Source of the DNA: Macrostomum hystrix
Lineage: Eukaryota > Platyhelminthes > Macrostomidae
NCBI GenBank assembly: GCA_950097015.1
Contig: CATNEN010000009.1
Location: 684,501 to 748,500, forward strand
Direction: 5' to 3'
DNA length: 64,000 nucleotides
Shown here: piece after piece, positions 1 through 12,800 of the stretch
Layout of the letters: each line of letters opens with the position of its first letter
How positions within the stretch are numbered: the first letter of the stretch is position 1
Notes under the pieces: model-generated
Told to the model about the DNA's origin: nothing
The model's input: the letters and a program-made list of their open reading frames with translations, nothing else
Database searches by the model: none
Program-made: the position numbers and the translations under genes

Positions 1-99
1 TGCTCACTAACCCTTATGATTAGTTAGTTTATAATTACAAAAAATTGTTGATCAAATTTTCTATATGCCGAAGATACTCGTGCGTCCATTCCTATTCTA

Positions 100-1369
100 C
101 GAGGGTTGTCCTGCGAAATGTGGGACAGGTACCATAAATTATAAACAAACAATTGAAACGAAACAACAACTCTGTCACTTTTAAACATAATCTCCGCCCT
201 TCTCAATGCAACGCTGCCATCGCTCCAGCCGCTTGTTGAAGGCCTCAGTGAACTGGAAAGCAGCCATGAGGTTGGTGACCCCCTCCCACGCAATCTTGAC
301 CTCCTGCAAGGTGTCAAACCGGCCACCGGCGACGCAGTTTTTGATATGTCGGAATAGCCAGAAGTCCGCAGGGGACAAATCAGATGAGTAGGGCGGATTC
401 GGCAACACCCGAAAGCCTCTTCTGGCAAGAAACTCCCTGGTGTGGCCGACACGTGTGTACGGGTATTGTCATGCCATTTGCGTCGAATGTGATCCCTCAA
501 CGAGTCAAGTACAGTGCAGTACTCACTGTTGACTGTCTGGCCCTGCTCTACATAATGTGTGTAGACAAGGCCCTGCAGCTGCAAGTCGAAAAAACATAGC
601 CATTGTTTTCTTGGCACTGCGGGCCTTTGTCGGGGCATTGGCACCCACTGCTTGGACTGGTTCTTGGTTTCTGGAGTCACGTAGTGAAGCCATGTTTCAT
701 CAGAAGTGATATTCGCTGCATAAAGCCCAGCTCACCGCATCATCCGAAAGAAGTCTTGAGCACAGCGTTTGCGCTCCCTGCTGTTTTCCTCCGTGAGCAG
801 GTGAGGCACCCACCTGGCTGACACATTGCTTGAGCTACAGGTCACGGACAAGAATGCCATGAATTGTCTTGGGAATCCCAGATTCATCTGAGAGCTCCCT
901 GGCAGTGAAGCGCCTGTCCTCTTCAATCAGACGAGCAATAATCTCGATGTTTGCTGGGGTCCGGACAGTCGGGTCCCTGTTCTTTCCTCAACCACCAGAA
1001 CCATCGTGGCCAGAGCGCACTTGTTCGTAGATGTAGTAAACCTGGCTACTGGACAAAGCATCATCCTGGTGGATGTCCTGCAGGTGGCAAAGACACTCGA
1101 TCGTAGACTTTCTAGCTTGGTAGAAATCGAAACCGAAGCGACAACGATATCTCGCTGTTAAACCACTTTGTCAGATTAAGAAACGTAGGGGTAGGACATG
1201 GGTATGAAACTTTTTAGTTGCTGCCAAGTCAGAGCTGAAGTTTTTGAGCAGAGGCTTTGTCCATAGGCTAAATAATAGTTGCTCTTTCTAGTGTAAAACG
1301 AATTTTCATGATATGCATGAATAGAAATGAGCAATAACCACAGTCCTATATTTCACCAGAAACCCCTCG
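100..1369 (-). mobile_element. Decayed but full-length mariner element
   Basis: Inverted ends are visible: the left end begins CGAGGGTTGTCC at 100 and the right end, read on the minus strand from 1369, begins CGAGGGGTTTCT. Each is flanked by TA (98-99 and 1370-1371), the mariner target duplication. The 1270-bp length suits mariner. The transposase is read leftwards. It shows RWVPHLLT (about 800-830), SDETWLHY with the first catalytic Asp (about 690), a degenerate HDN-like block (about 450) and YSSDLSPADFWLF with the third Asp (about 390), i.e. a D,D34D-type enzyme. Stops and frame changes separate these blocks, notably near 410 and 725, so it is a non-autonomous relic. Family assignment is firm; subfamily is not attempted. 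Confidence 0.88.
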
Positions 1370-1371
1370 TA

Positions 1372-2938
1372 GCTATTAAAAAAAATTGCTGACAATTTAA
1401 AGAAAAAAATGTGCTAGTCAAAATCCAGTTGTGCTATTTTGGAAAATGGTGCCTAAGTTTAATTCCCTTAAATTCGCGTTGCTGTTTTAACTTTAGCTCT
1501 TAAGCAGGACCTTGCGCATAATCATTTTCATGTATAAAGGGTTAGGATTAAACTGTTTGTTTTTGCATGTCGGTAGGTCGTACGCTCCTACATATTACAT
1601 AATCCTTGATTATTCACTCCTCTAAATCGATTTTCCCGTAAACTGATTTAAAAAAGTTCGAAAATGGATAGCCGGTAAGGCCGGACCTGTTATCTATTTA
1701 CTATGAATCTTTACGATATTTCTGTGTCCGAGTTGCTAATACGAACTTATATACTGACACTAACTTTTGCCATCAAAATCGCATTTTAAACAAATAAACA
1801 AGATTATGAATTTCTTTCCTACTCGTAGTCTGTTTTTTGCGCAACACAGCTTTTAAATCCTACAGATTAGTACGCATCTAAAAAATAATAGACGTACTTT
1901 TCGGATCTCAAATACAGTTTTTCTCTGATACATTTCATTTCCCTGTATCTCTGTTTAAACTAGTTATCGCTGGTTAGTTTTCGTTATTTCTAATTTTGCG
2001 AAGCTGAGGCTCCTGCAATTCCTATGCAGATGGTCAATATACGAGCTCGTAATATTTTGAAAATTCCACAAAGAACGCCATTGCTGCTACATGTAACCCT
2101 ATGGACCAAACTCCAGAAAATTGATGGATCAGCTGGCTAGGAAAGCTAGAAAGCTAGTTACCCAAATTTGATGGAAACATTTTTAAGGGGCTGGCAAGTC
2201 ATTGCGCTCATTGAAGGCTGCTTCCGAGTGCCTGATGGCGTGCACGGCATTGTGTTCTAATGAGCTAGGTAAACTTACAAGATCTGGGCGACTTGCTTTA
2301 TCGTACAAGATATTAACTTTTATATCTCGCAAGATGAAACAGACTATAAAATATCTTACTAAACGCTTTAAGTCGCGTATTTTCTTAAATCTATTGTTGA
2401 GTGTGTCATAAATGATTATTTAATTAGAACAACACTAGCCAAATAACAAAACGAATGTTGCTCGTACCTCCACTCCTAGAAGATCCTGCAAGAACCGAGC
2501 AGATAGAGAAGAGCTTCTAAGAATAGCACAACAGACAAGATCTGTCAAGTTTGAGCAACGTACAGAATGTCATCTTGGGCTGTTGCCGCTACCACATCGC
2601 CGCCATCCTGCTAGACTGCAATAGAACTTGCCTGATCACCTCGCCCACCTATTGAGCAATGAAGCAAAGCGATTTTAATGACTCAGAATAAGTTTTCCAG
2701 CTTCAAAAGAGACAGACAAGAAGAAACTTTTTACTCTATGTTTTCGTTTTTCAGGTCGAAAAAGCAAATAGGGCCGCATACGCAATACTGAAGCTGACGA
2801 AAAAGTAGAGTTTCACGATCTTGATTAATTTTTTGTGTATCGCTTCCAAAATGCGAGTCAATTAATAAACTCGTTATAAAATGTGTTCTGTTCGATATTC
2901 TTTGAGGAATAGAGTTGAAAATGGACAGACTGCTAATA
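1372..2938. other. AT-rich intergenic stretch, no gene seen
   Basis: I find no convincing exon, RNA gene or repeat array here. Open frames are short and their composition is like non-coding DNA. Confidence 0.6.
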
Positions 2939-3180
2939 TCACATGTGGTTGGCATTTTTCATTGGTTCCTAGTGACTTTGCGAAAGTGGCTAGTCAAACT
3001 CATAGACCCCCAACAACCGAATTTGGCCGGATACTTTAAAGATAATTCAAGTGCACCTATTCCGATTTACTTCGGCGTGTAAAGTCGAATTTCGGCGTCC
3101 CTAAGCTTGTCCGAGTCGAAATAAAAAATTGCAGGCATTTTTTCATAATTTAGGCACTTTTTCGAACCCCGCTACTGTCA
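2939..3180 (+). repeat. 240-bp dispersed direct repeat, copy 1
   Basis: The block starts TCACATGTGGTTGGC and ends near TTCGAACCCCGC. It recurs in the same orientation at 3836-4079 with scattered substitutions and small indels. The copies are about 897 bp apart. They lack obvious TG...CA ends, so a pair of long terminal repeats is possible but unsupported. Confidence 0.85.
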
Positions 3181-3835
3181 GTAGTATATTGGTGGCCCAA
3201 TAGATTTGAGCACAGTTTATCAAGTCGGATTTCCTACACGACTGAGTTGGGTTCATGATTACAAATGATTTCTACTCGAACTTATTAACCTGGAAAGTCA
3301 CCTAGAAAATTTGACGAAATACACAGGGGAGATACACTGTTCACTGGGTGACATTCTGACGCCGCAGGCTGTCTTTTAGACTCCGGTTTTCGACGGGGAT
3401 CTCTTCTACGTCTATCCCAGAGTACGGGACATCAAATCCCATCGAGATCCATCAAAATTAAGGAGCATCTCGAAATCACTTTTGTCAGTGGTACCCCAAT
3501 CAAAAAGACAAGTCATGCCAGGCAGGGGTGTACCGACTTTGAGCGGACTCCATTTGAGAACCGCTATATCTAGAGAGATCAGACTGATGTCGTCTGGTAG
3601 GCCAATAAATGGCGCGTCGGATGTCGTTGATTCCGTCGATAGATCTGTAGTCGTTGTCTGCTGGCAGCCGGTCTAGCAAAGTGGCATAATCTACTCATAG
3701 CGCTATCCATTAGGAGGTACCTCTGACACTCTAGAGATCATTTGACAGCCATCTGGTGGGTATTTCTCGACGATCTTGGTGTCGTTAGATAGCTCTAGAC
3801 ATGCTCTACCGACGTGCGTTTGTCCGAAATCAACG
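3181..3835 (-). pseudogene. Possible decayed coding remnant between direct repeats
   Basis: On the minus strand several protein-like stretches lie in different frames, for example FGQTHVGRACLELSNDTKIV near 3830-3770, interrupted by stops. The moderate GC content and codon-like texture contrast with the flanks. I do not recognise the protein. An old retroelement interior between two repeat copies would explain it, but no diagnostic domain is visible. Confidence 0.3.
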
Positions 3836-4079
3836 TCACATGTGGTTGGCATTTTTCATTGATTCCTAGTGACTTTGCGAAAGTGGCTAGTCTAACTCAT
3901 AGACCCCCAACAATTGAATTTGACCGGATTACTTAAAAATAATTCAAGTACACCTATTCCGATGTACTTCGGCGTGTAAAGTCGAATTTCGACGTCCATA
4001 AGCTTGTCCGAGTCGAAATAAATGAGTTACAGGCATTTTTTACATAATTTAGGCACTTTTTCGAACCCCGCAATTGTCA
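3836..4079 (+). repeat. 240-bp dispersed direct repeat, copy 2
   Basis: Second copy of the block at 2939-3180, roughly 90 percent alike by eye. After copy 2 the sequence is unique. Confidence 0.85.
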
Positions 4080-5300
4080 ATTCAATTCATTTAATTGGCG
4101 GGCCTCTCAGTGCAGGCAGAGAAGATATAAAACTCATAATGAAATAACTGAGCATTTACGGAGCCGAGAGGAGACGGGCGCTCAATTGAAGCTCATGGAG
4201 TATCAGGATGGGTTAAAAAAATAAGCGGAGGAGGTGGGTGCTGTGGTCTACTACAGAGAAGACTCAGGTTGATTTATAAAATGTCCGCGTACGCTGAGCG
4301 CAGAGGGGCGTTTAAATTTAACTTATTGAAATTGCACCTGACTGAGTGGAGAGAGGAATGTGCTTACAAATAAGTACGGCGCGGAGAGCTAGATGTCCTC
4401 AAATTCACCTGATTTAAAGATTTAGGTTAGGGTTAGGTTACGGATACGTTAGTTCAATGGATTTTGCGTGATAGGAGCTCGCACGAGAGAAGTTCGCACG
4501 AGAGGAGTTTTATCACCTTAATCTCCTCCGAAGGAGTTTCGCTTCTAATAGAACTAAAGAGCGCACCCTACTGGACGCCAGATACGGTCCACGAAGAGAA
4601 CAAGCTGAGATAGCGAAACCAGATCGAATCAGTGGAGCGAGCGCGAGGGGGAGAGGCCGGTTAAAATAGGCCATATAACATTATCATAATTAATATCCAG
4701 GCACGGGGTACGTTGGCTAGAGTAGACAACACAAAGAAAGAACGCACACTGAAACGTGGCGGCGTTTGATTGTCTGATTGATGAGAAATAATTCATTACA
4801 GTTGCGCAAGCGGCTGATGTTCGTACTTTAACGTTTACTGCCATAGTAAAAATGATGTGAATTTTGCATGCATAACTACAGAATTATACAATTATAGACG
4901 CGCAAAAGCAGAGGCGCGTTGCACGCAGCAAGTGACGTCACAGGCTTAATTAGTGTACGAGCAGCCTTTCCGGAGTAAATCTGAGCTACATTTACATAAA
5001 TGCTCTCAGCCTGTTTGTACATGTATACAAAACGATTGTCGATGCAATATAGCTATATCTCGTTTACTATTTTGGCATTGCTAGTCATGTCAGAGAGAGG
5101 ATTCTACAGTAGCAGAAGATATGTTGAATGAAACATTCGTTGATGAATTGTGCTTGATCATTTTGGTAGTCATGGAAAGTATTCTATTTCAGGACTATTC
5201 ACTCTGCATGTAATCGTACCTTGCTTTTAAAGCAAGCAAGATAAAGAGAATTATTATCTGCAAAGCGTTTTCACGATTTCTTTCAACATTTCTTTTCAGA
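4080..5300. other. AT-rich intergenic stretch, no gene seen
   Basis: No supported gene. A short TTAGG/TTAGGG-like run occurs near 4426-4441, too brief to be an interstitial telomere array. Confidence 0.55.
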
Positions 5301-5309
5301 AGTAGAACC

Positions 5310-5676
5310 ATCTGGAGGCACCACTAAAAGGGGCACAAGAGTCACCCTGATCACGGAAGGCGCCACGCCTCGTCGCATTGCCGGTTGCGGCTGGCCGCCT
5401 TGCAGAATAGACAGTCGTCCTCGTCAGCCTCATTGTCGTCAGCCCCGACTTTCTTTCGTCTCACAGGGTACGCTGCCTGACTAACTCCGTGTCTGCTTGG
5501 CGCTCTTGAGAAACACCGGACCAAGTCGCTCACCCCTTAAACCGAGAGATATGGAGTCTGCTCCTGTTGCTCGCTAAGTCAGTCCTCGGTGACTCGCCCT
5601 GCTCCTCGCCATTCCTGCAATCCTAGCGTCACAGGATCGGACTGTAACCTCCGACCAGGAATAACAACAACAAATA
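5310..5676 (+). mobile_element. Possible 3' fragment of a retroelement with AAC-rich tail
   Basis: A GC-rich block in AT-rich surroundings ends in AATAACAACAACAAA (about 5661-5675). A simple AAC-repeat tail is typical of 5'-truncated non-LTR retrotransposon insertions. No reverse-transcriptase motif is visible, so the call rests on composition and tail only. Confidence 0.3.
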
Positions 5677-6842
5677 TGTCCATGTCAATTTCATTATATA
5701 ATAAATAATAGACGAACGAGCCGTATTATTACATTCAAATGTAAAGAAGAGCAGAAATGAGAGCATTTATAGAATTATTATCTGGTTTCTATTTATATCC
5801 AAATAGTTTTCACAGTGGAAGCTAGCTAACGTAAGTAGGTTAAGTGATCGAGATAGGCATCTCAAAATTACAAACTTATTTAAATTACTTTGAAAGTGAA
5901 TCAGATTTCATGTCACAAAAATAACGGCATGTGAAAATAAACAAAATATAGACTGTCCTGTGGATGAGCAAGAACAGAAAGTTTATGCAGCGAAAGAAGA
6001 CAAATTATATAAACTATAATATAATGTACTAAGCCCTAAGGAAATGGTAGGTACTGATCTGCGAAGCAATTACCTATTCCTGCTGTGATACCGATCAACT
6101 TCAAGTCAAGTCAGATCAAATCAGAAGCGGAAAAAATATTTCATAGACATGCAAAGCCGGCCACTTAGTGAAAAAATATTTCATTGACGTAGTCGGTCTA
6201 ACAACTCCTATTTAGTAAGAGAAAACACAAAAATTGAAACTTTTAAATAAGCCTAGGTCATTATATAGCTAGTACTCACACGACAAACGACTATACCAAT
6301 TGAGCAATGATGGACATATAGTTAAAGATTTTGAACAGTCTAACACGTCTAGCATGCAAGCTTTACAACAACACAGCTAACAGAAGCATGAGTAGGTCCT
6401 AAAAATTTTCACAGAGCACAATTAATACACTCGATTTGCATATAGTAAAATGAAAGATACAATAGCAAAGAGTATAGTTCAACATTTAGTAACAAAAATA
6501 ATAGACGAGCAAAGTGATTTTTGAAACAACTAGAAGATTAGGCTTTTAAATAGTTTTGAAATTTATACTTTGCCAAGCCGAAATATGCGTGAATTTAGAA
6601 ATCAATATGAAAGTATGAGATACAAGCAATAAAAACGCGAGTTATCAGTGCTCAAATAAGAACTGATAAGGCTGACTTCAGTTTTAAGTTTTAGGTTTAA
6701 GTCTTTAGGGTTTTAAGTCAAAGTTTAAGATAAGGACATGAAAAGCAAGCTGCTCATGGCATAGCGACAAATAATTTTTAAACGTTTTAAACATCGGAAC
6801 GCACAGCACTGCATACTTCAGGAGTAATAATTTCAGCCATTG
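5677..6842. other. AT-rich stretch downstream of the KDZ gene
   Basis: No gene is seen. The part nearest 6842 would be the 3' untranslated region of the minus-strand KDZ gene. No canonical AATAAA was found close to the stop. Confidence 0.5.
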
Positions 6843-9800
6843 TCATTCACTGCATACTTCAGGATATTCGAACTCCGCATCAGTTGCGCCAGGAAGATTC
6901 ACACGTAGACGCTGTTCGAGACTCAAAGCCAGTTGAGTCTCGGAGGGAAACTCTGCAGCATGTCTTTGCAGCAGATGCAGCAGCCCACGCAGTCGGAGGT
7001 GCAGAACAGTCGATAAAGGATGCACAGCTGGGTGGGATGCTTCAATCTCGACTAAAGTGCTATCGGCGGATGCTATAAAAAATAAACTGCACCGCCTGAC
7101 TTCACAACGTAGAAGTCTAACTTCTTCAAAAACACGCCTTCGGAGTGCATTAATGCGGTACACCGTCATATCACTGCTTGTACAGGCATCCAAGTTTCCG
7201 ACACGATATTGTTGAAAACCTGCGGACTCGAAGTCGCTGAAGTCTTCAATCAGCAACTGCTCTTCTAAAGGCAGGTGCCTGTTGAACCCGCGAAGAGTTT
7301 CCACCTTTTTCTTTTGCAGTTTTTTTAGCGCGAATTTCAGCCGCTTGGCCATTTTCTGTCCCCGGTAAGTTGATAGATGTTGAACAAGATGCTGTCGCTC
7401 TGTCTCTAGTCTCGCTAAGTCATTAATGACAGCCTCACGACTTCCGACCGATTGGGATTGTCCTGCCAGGACATAGTCGCAGAAACGGCCGGCACAGCTT
7501 TCGGCGTAAGCCAAAAATGAAGACAGTGTAGCTGCAAATGAAAGCGTTTAAAGTTTGAGGAGCTATAGTTAAGCCAACTAAACTGAACAATTAATTACTT
7601 AATAACAATATTTGTAATAAGAAATTAGAGTTTTACATTAAATGGCAGCTTTTAAGCAGCTTAGAGAGTACATTATCCGTTGGAAGCATTGTAGGAAATT
7701 GAAAATAAATTAGAATGGTTGGACAAAGTTGACAAAAAGAGCTTTAGTTTGAGCTTAAAAATGTGACGCTGCAGCTTTCAGTACCAAAATTGTAGGATTC
7801 AATTTAATTTTTAATTATTATCATAAAATATACATAGACCTGAACTTACGAGGTAATGCGAGTTCCTCTGCTATCTTTTCGACATCGCTGTCGCATTTTT
7901 TCTGCGTTTTCTCAAGCAGACGCTTGCGCTCAACGAACCAAGAGGCTGGAAAAGTAGATGGAAAGCAAAAAGTAGTGATGGAAATTGAGGATAAAAAAAT
8001 TCGGATTTTCTGGATGTCTAAAAATTTTACATTAAGTTTGAATGGTTGACAATCCCTACGTCCCTACGTTTTAGAGCATACAACTCACTGATTTCCTGAA
8101 TGCCTGTGACATTTATCGATGTTGCCAGGTGATTCAGAAACGCGCGCCTGTTCGGCAGCGTCATCTCTTTCGTTTGAGCTGCATAACGGCGAAAGTGGCT
8201 CCACAGCCTTTCACAAGCCTCACCGTCAGTAAGTCCTACATCACTTAGGAATCGGATGTTATTCTGTAACTGACACTGCCAGTTGTGGCCGTAAGCATGA
8301 AAAGCAGGAACAGCAAACCGAAGTCGTGAGTTGTCACGGAAATGTGACTGAAGCTTGCAAGCAATGTCGTAAGAGACGACGATGGGTGTATCCTGATGCT
8401 TCACGACGGCATCTTTTACTGCAGTCACGGCATAGTTGAGCCTCGAATATAAATGAATTTTTACAGGAGCCACGGTTATGTTAGCATTTAACAGTCAGCA
8501 AAAATAGTTAGCCTAAACCCCATACTGTAAAAAAATGATGCTCATTCTTCAATATCAAAGTCATAGTCTTTTCCAACCGTTAGAAACCAGCTAAACATCT
8601 TGCATGTGATAAGCAATGTTTAGCAGGTACAGAAAAAGCTATAAAGCATTAAATATTAACGATTTACCCTAGTAAACTAAATTATTCAAGAAAATGCCAT
8701 TTATAAAAATAATACTTTAATTACAAATGAGGTCTAAGCAGACAAAAATTATACCAATTTACCTTTCACCGTGTGTTACAATGTCTGAAAGTGAAACAAT
8801 GCTTGAGTGTCGGCAAGAGGTAGCAAAAAGACCAAACACGTCAAGAGAGCCTTCATCCTTGGGAGTTAAAGTATCCTGGCCTCGTCCTCCAGCTCTCCAG
8901 TTTGGGCAGCTACCAGCCGCAGCAGAAACCTCGCGAGACATATCGGTGTCCAGAAAAAAATCTGCAACATTTGTTTTAGATGGCGAGCTAGTAGCCGATT
9001 TTCCAGCAGAAGATCGGTGCCTCATACCGAAACAGCCGTCAAGTTGTAGAACGATTGGGGCGTCAAGCGTCTCGGATTGTGAAGAAACCTGCATTCGATA
9101 AAATCTCTCTCTCTATATATATATAAAACATAGGCTTCCGTTGTTTGTCGCACCCCTAGTATAATTTAATCACACCCATTACCTTTTTCTCTTTTTCGTG
9201 GAAAATTTGAAATATGAAAAATAAAGCTTGGTGCGCTTATGGCTTTTGATACTTTACTGAAGGTATAATTCAGGCATAGTACCCTACTACAAGTTTTCTT
9301 TTGCTCGATTGCCACGAAGTAGTAAGTGAACTTTCGCACTAGCAATTTAGAAAAATTAATGAATTACCGTGAAACAGGCAGGACAACCTGGCTTGCCTTG
9401 CCACTGAACAGACGTCAGAAGGCTTCGAAACGCTCTCATGCTGCCAAAGCTGTTTAGGCGACGGTAAATATTAGCCTGAAGATTAAGTTGGGAGAAAAAA
9501 TACTTCAAATATCGGATAATATGCGCTCTGGCGTCGCCAACGTTGATGCCAACGGGCCGGAGTTCGCCCGATCGCTGGCCCTGCGGCGCGCATCTGACAC
9601 GGCCCTTACATATGACCCTGAACCTTGCGACTAGCGGGCCGTGTAGCTTGTTGTTGTTGTTGTACGCCGCCACCGTGGCACTGCGGTCCCCCGGTCACTG
9701 GCCCTTGGTGGCTCGGGCTGCACAAGGCACGGCCCGGCCCAATGGCCCGCCCGTCCAACAAAGGTCCCATCCGTGGTGGTTGCACTGGCGCAAGGCTCAC

Positions 9801-12800
9801 AGTTGTTATCCTCACGGCTGAGACTTGTGGACGGGCTTGCCGCTGGGCCACCGGGATCATCCCCTGCTGACGTTACTTGGTGACGGTATTTCCAGCATTT
9901 TCGTGCCCGTGACCTTCCCCTCACACCTGACAGTCCTGCGACGGTGGCCAGCCCAAAGGGGGTCAGACCGGCGTCAGGGGCTGTACGGAGGTCTGCTGGA
10001 AGTGGGGCTGTTGTTGTTGTTGTTAAAGGAATTAAAGGGGGAAGGGCGATTCTTGTAAGGCTCTGCTCTTTGTTTTACGAGATCTGTTAAAGTAAAAAGG
10101 AATTCTTGTATAGACCGATCAAATGTTTGTATTTGAACGATAAAATTAGAATGGTAGAAATGCCGTAAGCTTTTATTGTCAATTAGAAATACTTGCGAGG
10201 GGTGTCCCAAAAAAAGCGGGAATAATTGATTTACAGGCTGCTTATCGAGCTAATATATTTTACGTAACTACTTTCTCCAGAAAAACTTTCAGCTGTTTTA
10301 TTGCTTTCTTAATTACGTTCAAATATTCAGTCATTCAGACAACTGGAGAACCACACGGTTGAGTTTTCATTTTCCTTGTTTTTCCTGTACGATTTTTTGT
10401 GTTACGACAGTCAACAAGGTCAACGCCAGTTCGTGTACTCGTAATGGAAATGCGATATGGTGTGCCAGCTGACTGAAATTCATGGTGTGAAAGCAATATC
10501 GAAGACCGATTTGTATCGCTGGCTTGAAGACTTCAAAAATGGGCAAACAGATGTTGCTGATGACACCACCAACCGCGGCCGCCCGAGTTCCCCATCAATC
10601 AGGGCACTGATTCAAAGGGCAAAGGACATCGTTCAGGAAAATCCCCGGGTGACCACGAGAGATTTGGCAGACCGCCTGGGTAGCCCGAAGACCTCAGCAC
10701 ATCGAATCATGTCTGAAGATCTCGGCCTGGTGAAACTGATGGTGATATGGGTGCCCCTTTTGCTGACGAAATAAAGGCTGCAAGAATGAGGGCTTGCATG
10801 AGAATCTTGAGCTTGCTCGAGATGCAGGTGGATGTCACGGTGGTGGCGATGCTGAGTGACCAGGTTTGCTGTAAATACTTTTGGCTAGACTTGGTGTAGT
10901 TGTACCCTTGACCTCATGCTTCTCTTTTTGTTATACCTTTTCAGCAAATTGTTGCTTTTACATGATTCAAGAAGCAATATGAAGGTTTCTCAATAAGTTT
11001 CCGGAAACACAGTTCTAGGAATTATATTTAAAAGTTTTTTAGGAAATGATGGAGGAATGTGTTGAGACATAAAGCATAAAATTTCTGCTTGCTGTATTTC
11101 CATGTTCACTCGCAAGAGAGCCCATACTGACGAGAACCAGGACCCCCCTCCAAGCCTGCGTGACAAGAGAGCCAGGCTGCTGCTGCTTTTCCGCCTGGGA
11201 AATTCTCCATCCCAGTGCCTGCAAATGCTTCAAACGGCGCTTGGAAGTGAAGCCCCAAGCCAGAGCGTCGTGTATGAGTGGGACGCTCATTTTCGGACTG
11301 GTGCATTCGGTCTTGACGACGATCCGCGTGAAGGACGTCCGAATTTAGCCATAACGGCTACAACTGTGGCTGCCTCTGCTTGACGATGACAGATGTGTGA
11401 CCACTCGTGAGCTCGTGCAGAATGTGGGGGTGTCAGATGGCACCATGAATTCCATTCTGCACGATCGACTTGACGTACGCAAGCTGTGCGACAGATGGGT
11501 ACCCCATCAGCTAACTGCCGAGCACAGGGCAGCCCGAGTCAGTTTCTGCCAGTCTGCGCTGCGTCACTTTAACGCAGGAGCCTCACCGCTGGTGTCCAAC
11601 GTGCTGACAGGTGACGAAACCTGGATCTACCTTTACGATCCAAAAACTAAAGCTCAGAGCCGGCAATGGGTTACTGATGGTGAAGAAGTGCCGGTAAAAT
11701 TCGCACGAGAACGCAGTGTCGGGAAAGTGATGGTCGCCATTTTCTGGTATGATATGTTAAAATTAGTTTTTACGGAAAATTATTAAGCAGCCCTCGTAAA
11801 CCCATCGAAAATTGATCTTTCTGAGGAAAGTAGTAACATCAGAATTTAACTCGATCATCTAGCTAAGTAATATACCAGGCCTATTATGGGGCTTTAAGCA
11901 AATAAGCTGAGTGATAACTATTTTAATAAAAGGGTTCATATTGTTTACCCTAGTATATAACTAACACAGATCGTTAATTCAATATGTTCTTAGAATCTTT
12001 AGCACTTTAAAATCAAAGCGGTTAAAGCGCTAGCGAATATTCTTACTCCAGGCAAACACCACAGTAAAGAACGCTCAGCTGCAAGGGCGTTGCATGCGCT
12101 GAACAATGATGTCGCACACTTTTGCATTGTCGATTCAATGCGAAGCAAGACGCTGATGCGAATAGCAGAAGGCTTTACGGCTCTGTTGATATTCGATTGA
12201 ACAGGCCAGAACCCTTGTGAAATTAGTGCAGATTGTAAATCTGTACAAATATCGCAGATTTCAACCTGAGCGTCTTCTTGGAGTCCTGTGCGTAGAAATA
12301 TTAAAATATTAATAGAAGAGATTTTGTATAACATATCTAAGCAAGCTGAAGCGGTGAAAAACATTTTAGCGATAAAAAAACTGCTTAAAATATTTTTTAC
12401 GTATTTTCCTATAATTTTACATTTTCATTCACAGTTCACAAGGCCATATTTGGCCTTGTGAACGAAATAAAACTATATCTTACATCATTCCGATAAAATA
12501 GATACTCAGGAAAGACTGTAGAGGGGAATCTCTCTAGAACTCCAACATAGTTTATTTGTGATTTTGCAGACTATGAATAATTGATAAAAATTAATTACCG
12601 TTGTCAACAACAAGTGATACTTGACGAACAGAAAAGCCTGCATCGCAGGAGCAGCGCCTACGGAGCACAGCTTTTGTTGGCAAACGAACATACACCGAGC
12701 CCTGAAGGTGATGTGGGTATGTGTAATTTAGGACTTGTAAAGATTTAGTAATAGTCCGAACAAATAGTACAAAATGCAAATTAAAATAGGAAATGAATTT

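Noticed and set aside
4420-4445. Interstitial telomere repeat
   Set aside because: Only about three imperfect TTAGGG-like units.
8442-8480. Extending KDZ exon 7 upstream of 8441
   Set aside because: The upstream frame meets TGA and lacks an AG acceptor; TTCGAG at 8442-8447 gives the matching phase and a GER-L-NYA join.
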